DNA of 64,000 bases from Lactococcus petauri (GCF_002154895.1 NZ_MUIZ01000002.1:124001-188000), one strand, 5' to 3'; counted from the first letter of the stretch, positions 43,913 to 52,277 are shown. The notes: generated by a model not told the origin, from the letters alone. Numbers and translations are program-made.

Positions 43913-44022
43913 TGCTATAATATAGATAAGGTAAATACTGAATCCTTTATTTCAGTATACACCTTTATTTGATTGCTCCATATCTGTGCTTTGGTTCTTT
44001 GCCCGCAGATGTGGAGTTTTTC
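43913..44022 (+). ncRNA. Candidate small RNA b (extended -10, hairpin, strong terminator)
   Basis: An extended -10 TGCTATAAT (43913-43921) precedes a hairpin ATACTGAA/TTCAGTAT (about 43935-43960) and an 11-bp terminator CTCCATATCTG/CAGATGTGGAG (43976-43986 with 44006-44016) with T5. Expected transcript is about 95 nt from near 43928. Confidence 0.55.
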
Positions 44023-44026
44023 TATA

Positions 44027-44693
44027 TAAGCAATGATTTGTAATTATAATGTTATATAAGGTAATGAGAGGAGAAAGAGTTGGAATTTCTTAGTGAAAAC
44101 CAGATTTAGAAAAATAAGAAGAACAAGTGCATAAAAACAAGGAAAAATATTATGAAAAAGAGAACAAATACCATTATGAGAAAAAGTCACACAATAATTT
44201 GTTCAAGATTAAAATAAATACCATTATTGGTATTTTAAGAAAATTATTCAAACATACGGTCCAGAAAAATTTATTTCTATTAACTGCCTCTCACATTAGA
44301 AAAAGAAGTTTTCGAAATAAATTCCTTAAACACCAATGATAATGAACTATAAGAGTGTTTTAAGAGTAGAAAAAAATATGGAAATAAAAGAATGAAAACA
44401 AGTGCAATTTCTCCTTAATTTTTATTAAGAAAGTGGTTTAAAATCCCCTTATCTTAACTGAAACTAAAAATATTGAAAAAATTACTTAATTTAATTAGCA
44501 AAAATTTTTAATGTATTTAAATACAAAAAAAGACATGGTTAATTTTTTAAAAATAAGAAGCGCATTAAATAGGGGTTTTTATTATACATTTTTTCCATTT
44601 TGTAGAATAAATTTTCTGAATATTTTGTTTACAAATGTTTTCGCTTTCTTTTTTTACCTCGTTTATTTTAAGTTATGTTTAAGGTAAAGGTCA
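44027..44693. other. A/T-rich intergenic stretch with decayed coding sequence
   Basis: An RBS-like GAGAGGAG is followed by a short frame from TTG 44080 (MEFLSENQ) that soon stops. A neighbouring frame continues as lysine-rich sequence to 44339. This could be a broken small gene; I see no recognisable domain. The rest is very A/T-rich, and TTTGTTTACAAATG near 44628 is only a loose match to WalR/VicR-type sites. Confidence 0.3.
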
Positions 44694-45002
44694 TATAATG
44701 AGTCCCTCATGAAGGAAATGAATTTGACTTTGAAAATTTATTTTCTTCTGAGTGAACTTATACATTTTAAACCGAGAGCTTTCAAAGATATGTAATTTCG
44801 CAAGCAGCAGAGATTTGAAGGTTCCTTATAACAAACGTCCATAGCGTGCAATGACGTTAAACTGCTGACGGTAATCCTACACAAGCGTTCAAGACTTTAT
44901 GATGTGTATGGGAAGTAACCATGATGATAGAGTATATACGGGGGTTCGTAATTGAGCTTTAACTCTATGGAATATTCTTAGTGGCGAAATTGAAAGGTCT
45001 AA
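44694..45002 (+). promoter_or_regulatory. Long structured 5' leader of the transglycosylase gene
   Basis: TATAAT (44694-44699) places the 5' end near 44706, leaving a leader of about 297 nt. Distant segments are complementary: AATTTCGC (44794-44801) with GCGAAATT (44984-44991), and AGAGCTTTCA (44775-44784) with TGAAAGGTCT (44991-45000; 9 of 10), the latter covering the GAAAGG RBS. Inside are CAGCAG/CTGCTG, AACGT/ACGTT, TACACA/TGTGTA extended by outer pairs, and ATAGAGT/ACTCTAT. It looks like a multi-helix element controlling translation; no known riboswitch class was recognised. Confidence 0.5.
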
Positions 45003-45584
45003 ATGAAATTCAGTAAAGTTGCTATTTCAACTGGTGTTATTGCTTCATTCATGTTTATCGGTACTGGTATGGCCCACGCGGACACACCAAAACAAACTAC
45101 ACATGATGTTGCAATTGAAGTTATTAACGGTAACTACGGTACAGGTCAAGATCGTGTCACAATGTTGACAAACAAAGGTTTTGACTTTGAAAACGTACAA
45201 ACAGAAGTTAACAACATTTTGTTAGGAAAAGCTTCAGCAACTCCTACAACTGCCAAAAAAGTTGAAACACAACCTGCTAAATCTAAAGTAGCACAAACTG
45301 TATCAGGACTTGACTTAGGTCAAACTTCTGGTCAAGTAAATATTGAAGCCCTTGCCAACTACATGGTTTCTAATACTGCCAACGCAGCAGGATATTCTGC
45401 AAGCGAATGGGCATATATTATTGAACATGAGTCTAATGGACGTGCAGATGTTGCAAATGCAAGTTCAGGTGCATACGGTGCGTTCCAATTGTTAGGTCAC
45501 GGTGAATACGCTGGCATGACTCTTGCTGAACAAATCGAAATGGCAAGTAAACTCCCTGCAGGAAGCTGGGTTGTTTATAACTAA
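45003..45584 (+). CDS. Secreted transglycosylase-like protein with CW_7 cell-wall-binding repeat
   Basis: A 193-residue secreted protein. The signal peptide ends AHA-D at about residue 26. Next is a region resembling the CW_7 (Cpl-7 lysozyme) cell-wall repeat (about 33-75: DVAIEVINGNYGTGQDR and FENVQTEVNNILLG), a Thr/Ala/Lys linker (76-100), and a C-terminal lysozyme-like domain with WAYIIEHESNGR (candidate catalytic Glu) and SSGAYGAFQLLG, as in SceD/IsaA-type transglycosylases. It would cleave or remodel peptidoglycan. It is a single-gene unit with an RBS GAAAGG, a structured leader of about 300 nt, and a terminator at 45639-45669. Confidence 0.82.
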   Translation: MKFSKVAISTGVIASFMFIGTGMAHADTPKQTTHDVAIEVINGNYGTGQDRVTMLTNKGFDFENVQTEVNNILLGKASATPTTAKKVETQPAKSKVAQTVSGLDLGQTSGQVNIEALANYMVSNTANAAGYSASEWAYIIEHESNGRADVANASSGAYGAFQLLGHGEYAGMTLAEQIEMASKLPAGSWVVYN

Positions 45585-45638
45585 TAGGAAGTGAATTACA
45601 ATTCGTTTCCTGGAGTGCTTAACTAAGATTAAACATCC

Positions 45639-45669
45639 AAGGCTATCACAAACAGTGAAGGCCTTTTTG
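45639..45669 (+). terminator. Terminator after the transglycosylase gene
   Basis: AAGGC..CAC / GTG..GCCTT hairpin with an internal mismatch, followed by T5. Confidence 0.75.
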
Positions 45670-45741
45670 TTTTGCCTTTAACCTTTTTAAAAATCAAAAA
45701 ATCAAAAAATCAAAAAAACTCTTAAAAAATTTAAAATTATA

Positions 45742-45878
45742 TGTTATAATAAAAGAGTAGATTTAGTAAAACGTACTAAATTCATAACAATTAAAGAGAC
45801 AATATAGGTTGGGCGCAAGCTTCAAGAGATTTCCTCCGAGGGTAAGGAGGAGATTTTTTGATAGCTTGCGCCCTTTTT
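45742..45878 (+). promoter_or_regulatory. Terminating leader of the P-type ATPase gene
   Basis: An extended -10 (TG, one base, TATAAT, 45742-45750) should start an RNA near 45757. It contains TTTAGTA/TACTAAA (45763-45781), then a perfect 11-bp helix GGGCGCAAGCT (45811-45821) / AGCTTGCGCCC (45863-45873) followed by T5. A nested CCTCC/GGAGG hairpin sits in its loop. Transcription would stop about 85 bp before the ATPase gene unless relieved. It lacks the yybP-ykoY manganese-riboswitch signature. Confidence 0.55.
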
Positions 45879-45963
45879 GTTTACATTCTTTTTTTTCGAT
45901 TGCTACGCTCTTGGAAAAAAATGAAGTGTAGACCTAACTGTCGAAAATACAAGGAGGAAGCTT

Positions 45964-48720
45964 TTGGAATTTTATAAAAAAGCAAAAGAAGAAGTTATTG
46001 AGGAGTTTTTAGTTGATACTAAGACTGGCTTAAATCATGAACAAATATTGAAGCAAAGAGAGCTTCATGGAGAAAATAAACTTCCAGATGAAGAGGAAGA
46101 ATCATACTTAGCTACGTTCCTCAAAAGTTTTAAAGAACCTATCGTTATTGTTTTACTTGGTGCGGTAGCTCTGTCCTTTGCTAGTTCTTACTACGCTTTT
46201 CAATTTCAAAATGATAGTAAGCATGGGATGGAGGCACTATATGAAGCGATTGCTATCTTAATCTTAATTATCATAAATGCCTTTTTAGGCTTTTATCAAG
46301 AAATTAGTGCACGTAAGAGTTTGAACGCATTAAAAGAGATGAACAATCGTTATGTTACTGTGTTACGAAATGGTCAATTTGAAAAAATACTTTCAACAGA
46401 GCTTGTCACAGGAGATATCGTAAAAGCCTCAATTGGAGACTTTGTCGAAGCAGATGTCCGTTGGATTGAAACCAGTGAGCTCCAAGTTATCGAGTCGCAT
46501 TTGACTGGCGAAGCAGATGCGATTAGCAAGCACACAGATGCTATTCTCGAGACGACAGAACTAGGTGATCGTCATAATATGGGCTTCTCCGGTTCAAGCG
46601 TTTCTGGTGGACAAGGTTTAGGGATCGTTGTGGCTGTTGGGGAACATACTGAACTTGGTAAAATTGCCAAGCTGATTCAAGCAGTTGAAAACAGGACGTC
46701 GCCACTGCAAAATACGGTTCATAAGTTAACCAAAACCTTGATGCAAGTTTCAGCCGGTATTGTTGTCTTTACCCTCGTAGTGGGTATCATCCAAGCTGGT
46801 GAATTAAGCATAGCATCAATTACATCTGTTTTATCAACCTCAATCGCCTTAGCTGTAGCCTCTATACCGGATGCTCTACCTGCTGTGCTTTCGATTGTTT
46901 TAACGATTGGCGCTGCCAAAATGGCGAAGAATAAGGGGCTTATCAAGTCACTTAACAGTGTGGAAACACTAGGAAGTACTTCCTACATCTGTTCAGATAA
47001 AACAGGAACACTTACCAAAAATGAAATGACCGTTACACATTTCTATACAAACGGACAGTACTATGAAGTTTCTGGTCTGGGCTATACTCCAGAAGGGGAA
47101 ATTCGTAGTCTTTCTGATGAAGAGCAAGAGCCTTCATATTCGGCCTTTATTGCGGGAGCCCTTTTGTGTAACGAGTCTGCTCTCAAAGAAGTCGAAGGAA
47201 AATTCGTGCCTTTTGGTAATCCAACTGAAATTGCCTTGACTGTTTTGGGGCAAAAAGCTGGCCGCACAAAAACTCAACTTTTAGAATCACATGAGCTCAT
47301 CCGGACGCTGCCTTTCACTAGTGATCGTAAAACAATGAGTGTCATTGTCAAGAAAGGCGACAACTATCTTCTCTATATCAAGGGAGCGCCAGATGTTCTG
47401 GTTGAGAAAAGCCGTGCCCTTTTGATTGATGGTGAATTAAATACCGAAGAAAGTGAAAAGCAAAAATTTATCACGACTGTAAATGACTATGCCAATGAAG
47501 CTTTGCGTACCTTGGCGGTAGGATACCGTATCCTCAGTAAGGAAGAAGCAGAACAAGGTCAGCTAGAAGATTTAGAAAAAGATATTATCTTGACGGGGGT
47601 TGCAGGAATTATCGACCCTGCGCGTGAAGAAGTCAAAGCTTCTGTTAAAACATTGCAAGATGCCAGTGTCGAAGTCGTTATGATTACAGGTGACCACGAA
47701 AATACAGCTCGTGCTATTGCTTATAATCTTGGCATTGTAAAATCCAAAGAGGCTAAAGTCATCAAAGGTATCGAAATTGAAGAAATGACAGATGAAGAGC
47801 TCTATGCTGTCGTTAAAACAACAAATGTCTATGCACGTGTTTCCCCTGAACACAAGCAAAGGATTGTTAAGCAACTTCAAAAGCACGGGGAAGTTGTGGG
47901 CATGACAGGAGATGGTGTTAATGATGCACCAGCTCTGAGAGCAGCTGATATTGGAATTGCCATGGGAATCGCAGGAACTGAAGTAACCAAGGACTCTGCT
48001 GACTTGATATTGCTTGATGATAAGTTTACGACGATTGAAAAAACAGTCGAAAATGGTAGAACTATTTATGCCAATATTAAGAACTTTATCCGTCACGAAT
48101 TAACGACGAATGTCGCAGAAGTACTTTCCTTGATATTAGGCTTACTTTTCTTCACTGTAAGTATCGGGAATGTTGACTATACCACACCAACTTTAACAGC
48201 CTTAATGGTACTTTGGGTCAATATGGTCAGTGATGCCGTGCCTTCTTTCGCTCTAGGATACGATGTCGCTGAGTCAGACATTATGAACGAAAAACCACGT
48301 GACCCTAAAGAATCTGTCCTAGCCAACTACACGTGGTCAAGAGTCTTGATCCGAGGCACAATTATGGGCTTGATGGTCTTTGTAGCCTTTGTTTGGGCAG
48401 CAAAACAAGGCATGTCAAGTAACGAAGCACAAACGGTGGCCTTTTTAACACTTGTTTATGGTCAGTTGTGGCATGTTTTTGATGCAAGAAGTTCACAAAC
48501 TCTCTTCAGAAGAAACCCATTCGGCAACCCACGTTTAATCCTTGCTGTTGTCTTTGCAGGTATCTCTTCATTTTTAGTGACGATAATTCCATTCTTTAAT
48601 GTTGTCATGGGAACTGCACCATTGAGCTTACCTGTTTATCTTCTTGTACTCTTTGTGCCAGCTTTACCAACATTTATCCTATCAGGTATTAAAGAAATCT
48701 TTAAAGTGAAAATTTGGTAA
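45964..48720 (+). CDS. P-type cation-transporting ATPase (P2A, Ca2+/Mn2+ type)
   Basis: A 918-residue P-type ATPase. In order: N-terminal cation ATPase domain, membrane pair M1/M2, the actuator domain with LTGEADAI (TGE loop), M4 motif IPDALPA, the phosphorylation motif CSDKTGTLTKNEMT (Asp near 345), the nucleotide-binding KGAPD, the hinge MTGDGVNDAPALRAADIG, and the C-terminal cation ATPase domain with six helices. This is the SERCA/YloB-like P2A pattern, exporting calcium and/or manganese. The start is TTG 45964 with AAGGAGG 6 nt upstream. Its leader contains a terminator, so expression is probably attenuated. Confidence 0.9.
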   Translation: MEFYKKAKEEVIEEFLVDTKTGLNHEQILKQRELHGENKLPDEEEESYLATFLKSFKEPIVIVLLGAVALSFASSYYAFQFQNDSKHGMEALYEAIAILILIIINAFLGFYQEISARKSLNALKEMNNRYVTVLRNGQFEKILSTELVTGDIVKASIGDFVEADVRWIETSELQVIESHLTGEADAISKHTDAILETTELGDRHNMGFSGSSVSGGQGLGIVVAVGEHTELGKIAKLIQAVENRTSPLQNTVHKLTKTLMQVSAGIVVFTLVVGIIQAGELSIASITSVLSTSIALAVASIPDALPAVLSIVLTIGAAKMAKNKGLIKSLNSVETLGSTSYICSDKTGTLTKNEMTVTHFYTNGQYYEVSGLGYTPEGEIRSLSDEEQEPSYSAFIAGALLCNESALKEVEGKFVPFGNPTEIALTVLGQKAGRTKTQLLESHELIRTLPFTSDRKTMSVIVKKGDNYLLYIKGAPDVLVEKSRALLIDGELNTEESEKQKFITTVNDYANEALRTLAVGYRILSKEEAEQGQLEDLEKDIILTGVAGIIDPAREEVKASVKTLQDASVEVVMITGDHENTARAIAYNLGIVKSKEAKVIKGIEIEEMTDEELYAVVKTTNVYARVSPEHKQRIVKQLQKHGEVVGMTGDGVNDAPALRAADIGIAMGIAGTEVTKDSADLILLDDKFTTIEKTVENGRTIYANIKNFIRHELTTNVAEVLSLILGLLFFTVSIGNVDYTTPTLTALMVLWVNMVSDAVPSFALGYDVAESDIMNEKPRDPKESVLANYTWSRVLIRGTIMGLMVFVAFVWAAKQGMSSNEAQTVAFLTLVYGQLWHVFDARSSQTLFRRNPFGNPRLILAVVFAGISSFLVTIIPFFNVVMGTAPLSLPVYLLVLFVPALPTFILSGIKEIFKVKIW

Positions 48721-48793
48721 GGAGAATTTTTGAGTTGTGTAACAATAATATGCTAAAATAACAGTATAGTAATCCTTGGAAGGAAGTATACAC

Positions 48794-49000
48794 ATGGAAA
48801 AAGTAAAAAGCTTTTTTACACCCAAAAGAATTTTAGTTCTCTTGATTCTTTTGCTCATCGTAATTTTTGCGGTTCTTAATTTCTCACCTGTTCGTGTTAA
48901 CATGCTTTTCTTTAACATTGATATTCCCATGTTCTACGGTATTATCGCTGTAGGGCTGATTGGGTTTATATGTGGATATGTGATGCGGGGGAGAAAATAG
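48794..49000 (+). CDS. LapA-domain (DUF1049) small membrane protein
   Basis: A 68-residue membrane protein with two hydrophobic helices (about 12-29 and 38-58) separated by NFSPVRVNMLFFNIDIP, the DUF1049/LapA pattern, and a basic end (GYVMRGRK). Function in Gram-positive bacteria is unknown. ATG 48794 is preceded by AAGGAAG 8 nt upstream; a longer in-frame start at 48776 overlaps that RBS. A strong terminator follows at 49013-49046. Confidence 0.78.
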   Translation: MEKVKSFFTPKRILVLLILLLIVIFAVLNFSPVRVNMLFFNIDIPMFYGIIAVGLIGFICGYVMRGRK

Positions 49001-49012
49001 CCTGAAAAAATC

Positions 49013-49046
49013 AAGACTGAAGTGTGTTACACGCTTCAGTCTTTTT
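49013..49046 (+). terminator. Terminator after the LapA-like gene
   Basis: AAGACTGAAG / CTTCAGTCTT stem with an 11-nt loop and T5. Confidence 0.85.
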
Positions 49047-49117
49047 ATATTATTAGGTTTCCTCTTGCAAAAATATTAGAATTTAGAAAGGAGATTAAAA
49101 AGAAATGAGCATATAAT

Positions 49118-50479
49118 ATGGAAGAATTAATCCGGTTCTACATTAAAAAGAAGGAGTTTAAAAAACTTCAAGTTATTCTTAAAGATTTACAAAGACATGA
49201 ACTGAAAGAGATTTTTAAACATCTAAAGCAAGATGAACAGGTCATTTTTTTTGAAGTCCTTTCAGAAGATAAAGCAGTGGCGTTGTTCAAAATTCTTGGC
49301 ACTCAGCAGCAAAAAAATCTTTTAGATGCGCTACAACCGCCAATGGTGCAAACTTTTCTCAATCGGCTGTCGTCAGACGATCGTGTCAGACTTTTTGACC
49401 GACTACCTGAAAGACGAGTGAAGAGTCTTCTGGGTGTTTTAACACCCGATAATAGAGCAGAAACACTCCACCTCCAAGCTTATGTCCCAGAAACAGCCGG
49501 TCGAATTATGACAACGGAATTTGTAACTTTGACAGAAGATATGACCCAAGAAGAGGCGTTGGCAAAAGTCACAGAGGAAGCCACGCGCAAGGAAAACATC
49601 TACATTTTATTTATTATTGACGAGAAGTTAAAGCTCACTGGTTTTATAACCTTACATCGACTTTTGATGATGGCACCAACAGCAGTCATTAATGAGCATA
49701 TGTCGCGTCAACCGATTTCTGTTAAAACTTCTGAGGACCAAGAAAAGGTGGCACAAAAAGTCAAAGAGTTGGATCTTCTGGCTTTAGCTGTGGTGGACGA
49801 TACTAATAAATTAGTAGGCATAGTAACCTTCGACGATGCAATGGAAATTCTTGAAGAAGAGGCAACAGAAGACATTTTGAACCAAGCAGGTTTATCCGAC
49901 TTAAAAGATACAGAGGAGGACCGCAGCAAGCTACTTATTAATGGCAAATTAAACAAAATTTTGGCAGTACGTTTACCCTTTCTTTTAGCCACTTTGTTGT
50001 TAAGCATGCTTTCTGGTTTAGTCATTGAAAATTTTGAACAAACTTTAGAATCCATCGCAATGGTGGCAATTTTTATCCCATTGATTATGGGCATGGGAGG
50101 AAATATTGGGACACAATCTTCAACAGTCTTTACACGAGGCTTGGTTTTAGGGCATATTGAGATTGAGAACTTCCTTGAGCACTTTTTCAAGGAATTACAT
50201 GTCGGTTTGACCATTGGCGCATTGATGGGAATTATGGCGGGGCTAATGGCGACCATATGGCTAGGTTTTCCGATGTTAGGTTTGGCAGTTGGTTTAGCCC
50301 TTTTTGCCACGATGACCGTCGCATCCTTGCTGGGCTTTTTAGTCCCTTTTATCTTAATCAAGTTAAAAATCGACCAAGCTGCAGGATCAGCACCAATCAT
50401 TACAACGATTAAAGATTTAGTTGCCTTACTGATTTACTTCACCTGCATTTCGCTCTTCCTTGGCCATCTTATTTCATGA
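49118..50479 (+). CDS. mgtE: Magnesium transporter MgtE
   Basis: A Mg2+-gated Mg2+ channel of 453 residues. The N domain (about 1-125) is followed by two CBS domains (about 130-250; GRIMTTEFVTL and NEHMSRQPISV) and five membrane helices (about 285-450) with PLIMGMGGNIGTQSSTV, the conserved pore/metal region. The best RBS (AAAGGAG, 49088-49094) precedes a three-codon frame ATG-AGC-ATA-TAA (49105-49116) that ends 1 nt before the mgtE ATG, suggesting translation by reinitiation. A TATAAT overlaps the start but cannot be its promoter. Confidence 0.93.
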   Translation: MEELIRFYIKKKEFKKLQVILKDLQRHELKEIFKHLKQDEQVIFFEVLSEDKAVALFKILGTQQQKNLLDALQPPMVQTFLNRLSSDDRVRLFDRLPERRVKSLLGVLTPDNRAETLHLQAYVPETAGRIMTTEFVTLTEDMTQEEALAKVTEEATRKENIYILFIIDEKLKLTGFITLHRLLMMAPTAVINEHMSRQPISVKTSEDQEKVAQKVKELDLLALAVVDDTNKLVGIVTFDDAMEILEEEATEDILNQAGLSDLKDTEEDRSKLLINGKLNKILAVRLPFLLATLLLSMLSGLVIENFEQTLESIAMVAIFIPLIMGMGGNIGTQSSTVFTRGLVLGHIEIENFLEHFFKELHVGLTIGALMGIMAGLMATIWLGFPMLGLAVGLALFATMTVASLLGFLVPFILIKLKIDQAAGSAPIITTIKDLVALLIYFTCISLFLGHLIS

Positions 50480-50576
50480 TATTATTTTGAATTGGATAAG
50501 AAAAATATTACAATTAGATTATATAAATGTTGTTGAAGTTACTTATTGATAATAAAAACTTGACGAGGTGAAACCA

Positions 50577-50672
50577 ATGTTTTATAATCTTAGAGCAGAG
50601 CAGAGCAGAGCAGAGCAGAGCAGAGCAGACGGTAATTTTCTATCAACCAGATATAAGTTTTCCATGTCTTAA
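50577..50672 (+). CDS. Leader ORF containing a pentanucleotide repeat
   Basis: A 31-codon frame with a good RBS (GAGGTGA, 50565-50571) begins MFYNLRAEQSRAEQSRADG. The AEQSR repeats come from the AGAGC tract. It ends with TAA at 50670-50672, which overlaps the RBS AAGGGGGTGAG of the next gene. Five-base repeat units mean that gain or loss of a unit changes the frame. In one alternative frame the ORF stays open to a TGA that overlaps the next start (ATGA); in the other it stops right after the tract. This looks regulatory rather than a functional peptide. Confidence 0.5.
   Translation: MFYNLRAEQSRAEQSRADGNFLSTRYKFSMS
50592..50629. repeat. Pentanucleotide tandem repeat (AGAGC)7
   Basis: Seven uninterrupted AGAGC units plus AGA. 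Such tracts are prone to slipped-strand mispairing; this one lies inside the translated leader upstream of a surface protein gene. Confidence 0.95.
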
Positions 50673-50687
50673 GGGGGTGAGTTACAT

Positions 50688-52277
50688 ATGAGCCCAGAAA
50701 AGAAACGAAAACTGCGTAATATCGCACTTTTAGCCTTACTTGGTTTAATCGGTGGAACTTTTGCTTTCACAGCCTTCAACCAACAAGCCATCAACGATCG
50801 TTTAAGAGAAAATCCAGTTAGGGAAGCAGCTGGACGTGTTCATGACTATTTTAACCGTGAGACAGAAAACAAAGATGTTTTTGTCGAAAATTACGGTCAA
50901 GAACCTATCATGGCAAGAATCCGGCTGTCGGAGTTTATGGAGTATCAAGAACGTGGGGAACCAGGATTTGAACAACTAGTGGGCGGTTCGCGACAAAATG
51001 TAAGTACTTGGGAACCCTATATTCCAGCACCGAATGATATCACTACACGTCTAGGAGATGGTGCTGTTATGAACACCCATGCTCGACTAACCTTTGGTCG
51101 GGAAGGAGAAAGACAATGGTACTTGCCAACCTTTAATCATGACAAGAATGACCTAATGACAGCCGCTACAGGTGATGCCCGTGACTATGTCGTAGGCGAG
51201 GATCCCAAAGATGGCAGAACAAACGGTGCCACGCATCCCGGAGACGGAAAAGACGGTTACTGGCAGGAAAATGTGTCCTACACCAATAGCGAAAATGGCA
51301 TACTATGGCCAGGTTCAACAGAAGGCACACGTACAACTTCACGGAACCTCCGTCAAGAACGTGCGCCAATGACACTCCAGCAGTGGGTTGAAGATGGCGT
51401 AGGGAGCGGTAACTTTTGGGTTATCGACCATGTCACAGGCTGGGCTTACTGGGCGAATGCACTCCGAGCAGGTCAAGCCACGTCTTACCTGATTGATGCA
51501 GCCGTCATGCAAGATGCCGCTCATGCCATCAATGGTGCTTACTATTATGCCATCCATGTGGACAGCCAACTCATCGATATGGAAGGCAACTTCGAGACTG
51601 AAATAGAAACACCTTATCTTGATGAACTTCTTGAAGCGGTCCGAGTTAGTGCTGGTATTTCTGTAAGGGAGCTTGACTTTAGTACTATGGAACCTGGAGA
51701 TATCTTTACTCGAGGCGACCAAGACTTCCGTTATCTTGGAAATATGGAAGATATAGCAGCGGGGAGTGCCCGTGACCATATGATTATCCTCAATGGTATT
51801 CTTAACTCTGTGAATTGGACTGCCCACGAGTCACGTATCGACGACTGGTTCGATAATGAGCTTCCAGCCGACCTTAAAGCTATGGTTACCCCAGTAGCCA
51901 ACGATTTCATCACAGGAGAGGTAAGAGATAGTGCCGCAGGTCTTACTACAAATCCAAGCCGCTGGCTTGCCAATAATCTTACAGGAGATGTTGCGGCAGA
52001 TAGAACTGTTGTTGTAGAAGATGGAATGCCTCGTGCCTTTTCTCTATCATTAGCTGATGTGGACCACTTGTCACGTACTGATGGTATTGGTTTCACTCAC
52101 AATACGGACCGCAGAGCCAGTGATCCTCTAGGAGGCTGGTGGTGGCTCCGTACGCCTAGTGATCTTTCTACGGTTGCATGGTCTTTAACAACCTCTGGTA
52201 CTTTAAATGGCAGTACAACTCGTACGAATAGCAGTACCGGTGGAGGAGCTCGTCCTGCTCTTATCATTCATCAATAA
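50688..52277 (+). CDS. SipW/TasA-like surface protein with C-terminal DUF6273-like domain
   Basis: A 529-residue exported protein. The N-terminus MSPEKKRKLRNIALLALLGL then IGGTFAFTAF resembles SipW-dependent signal peptides of TasA/camelysin proteins. KDVFVENYGQEPIMARIRLS (about 64-83) is the following conserved beta-strand region of such proteins. The middle (about 100-430) is not recognised. The C-terminus (about 485-529) has WWWLRTPSD and GGGARPALIIH, the pattern of DUF6273-type C-type-lectin-like domains. Its codons are visibly richer in G and C than those of flanking genes, suggesting transfer. The RBS AAGGGGGTGAG overlaps the end of the repeat-containing leader ORF. Confidence 0.75.
   Translation: MSPEKKRKLRNIALLALLGLIGGTFAFTAFNQQAINDRLRENPVREAAGRVHDYFNRETENKDVFVENYGQEPIMARIRLSEFMEYQERGEPGFEQLVGGSRQNVSTWEPYIPAPNDITTRLGDGAVMNTHARLTFGREGERQWYLPTFNHDKNDLMTAATGDARDYVVGEDPKDGRTNGATHPGDGKDGYWQENVSYTNSENGILWPGSTEGTRTTSRNLRQERAPMTLQQWVEDGVGSGNFWVIDHVTGWAYWANALRAGQATSYLIDAAVMQDAAHAINGAYYYAIHVDSQLIDMEGNFETEIETPYLDELLEAVRVSAGISVRELDFSTMEPGDIFTRGDQDFRYLGNMEDIAAGSARDHMIILNGILNSVNWTAHESRIDDWFDNELPADLKAMVTPVANDFITGEVRDSAAGLTTNPSRWLANNLTGDVAADRTVVVEDGMPRAFSLSLADVDHLSRTDGIGFTHNTDRRASDPLGGWWWLRTPSDLSTVAWSLTTSGTLNGSTTRTNSSTGGGARPALIIHQ

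Noticed and set aside
44127-44339. 70-codon lysine-rich frame in the region after potD
   Set aside because: No RBS, extreme A/T composition and no recognisable motif. It looks like chance or decayed sequence.
44706-45002. ydaO-type c-di-AMP riboswitch in the transglycosylase leader
   Set aside because: Expected because of the gene type, but the conserved ydaO core sequences were not found.
45757-45878. yybP-ykoY manganese riboswitch before the P-type ATPase
   Set aside because: Gene context fits, but the conserved loop sequences of that class are not present.
49112-49117. TATAAT directly before the mgtE ATG as a leaderless promoter
   Set aside because: The hexamer abuts the ATG, so a transcript from it would start inside the coding sequence. 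An RBS further upstream indicates a normal leader with a short upstream ORF.
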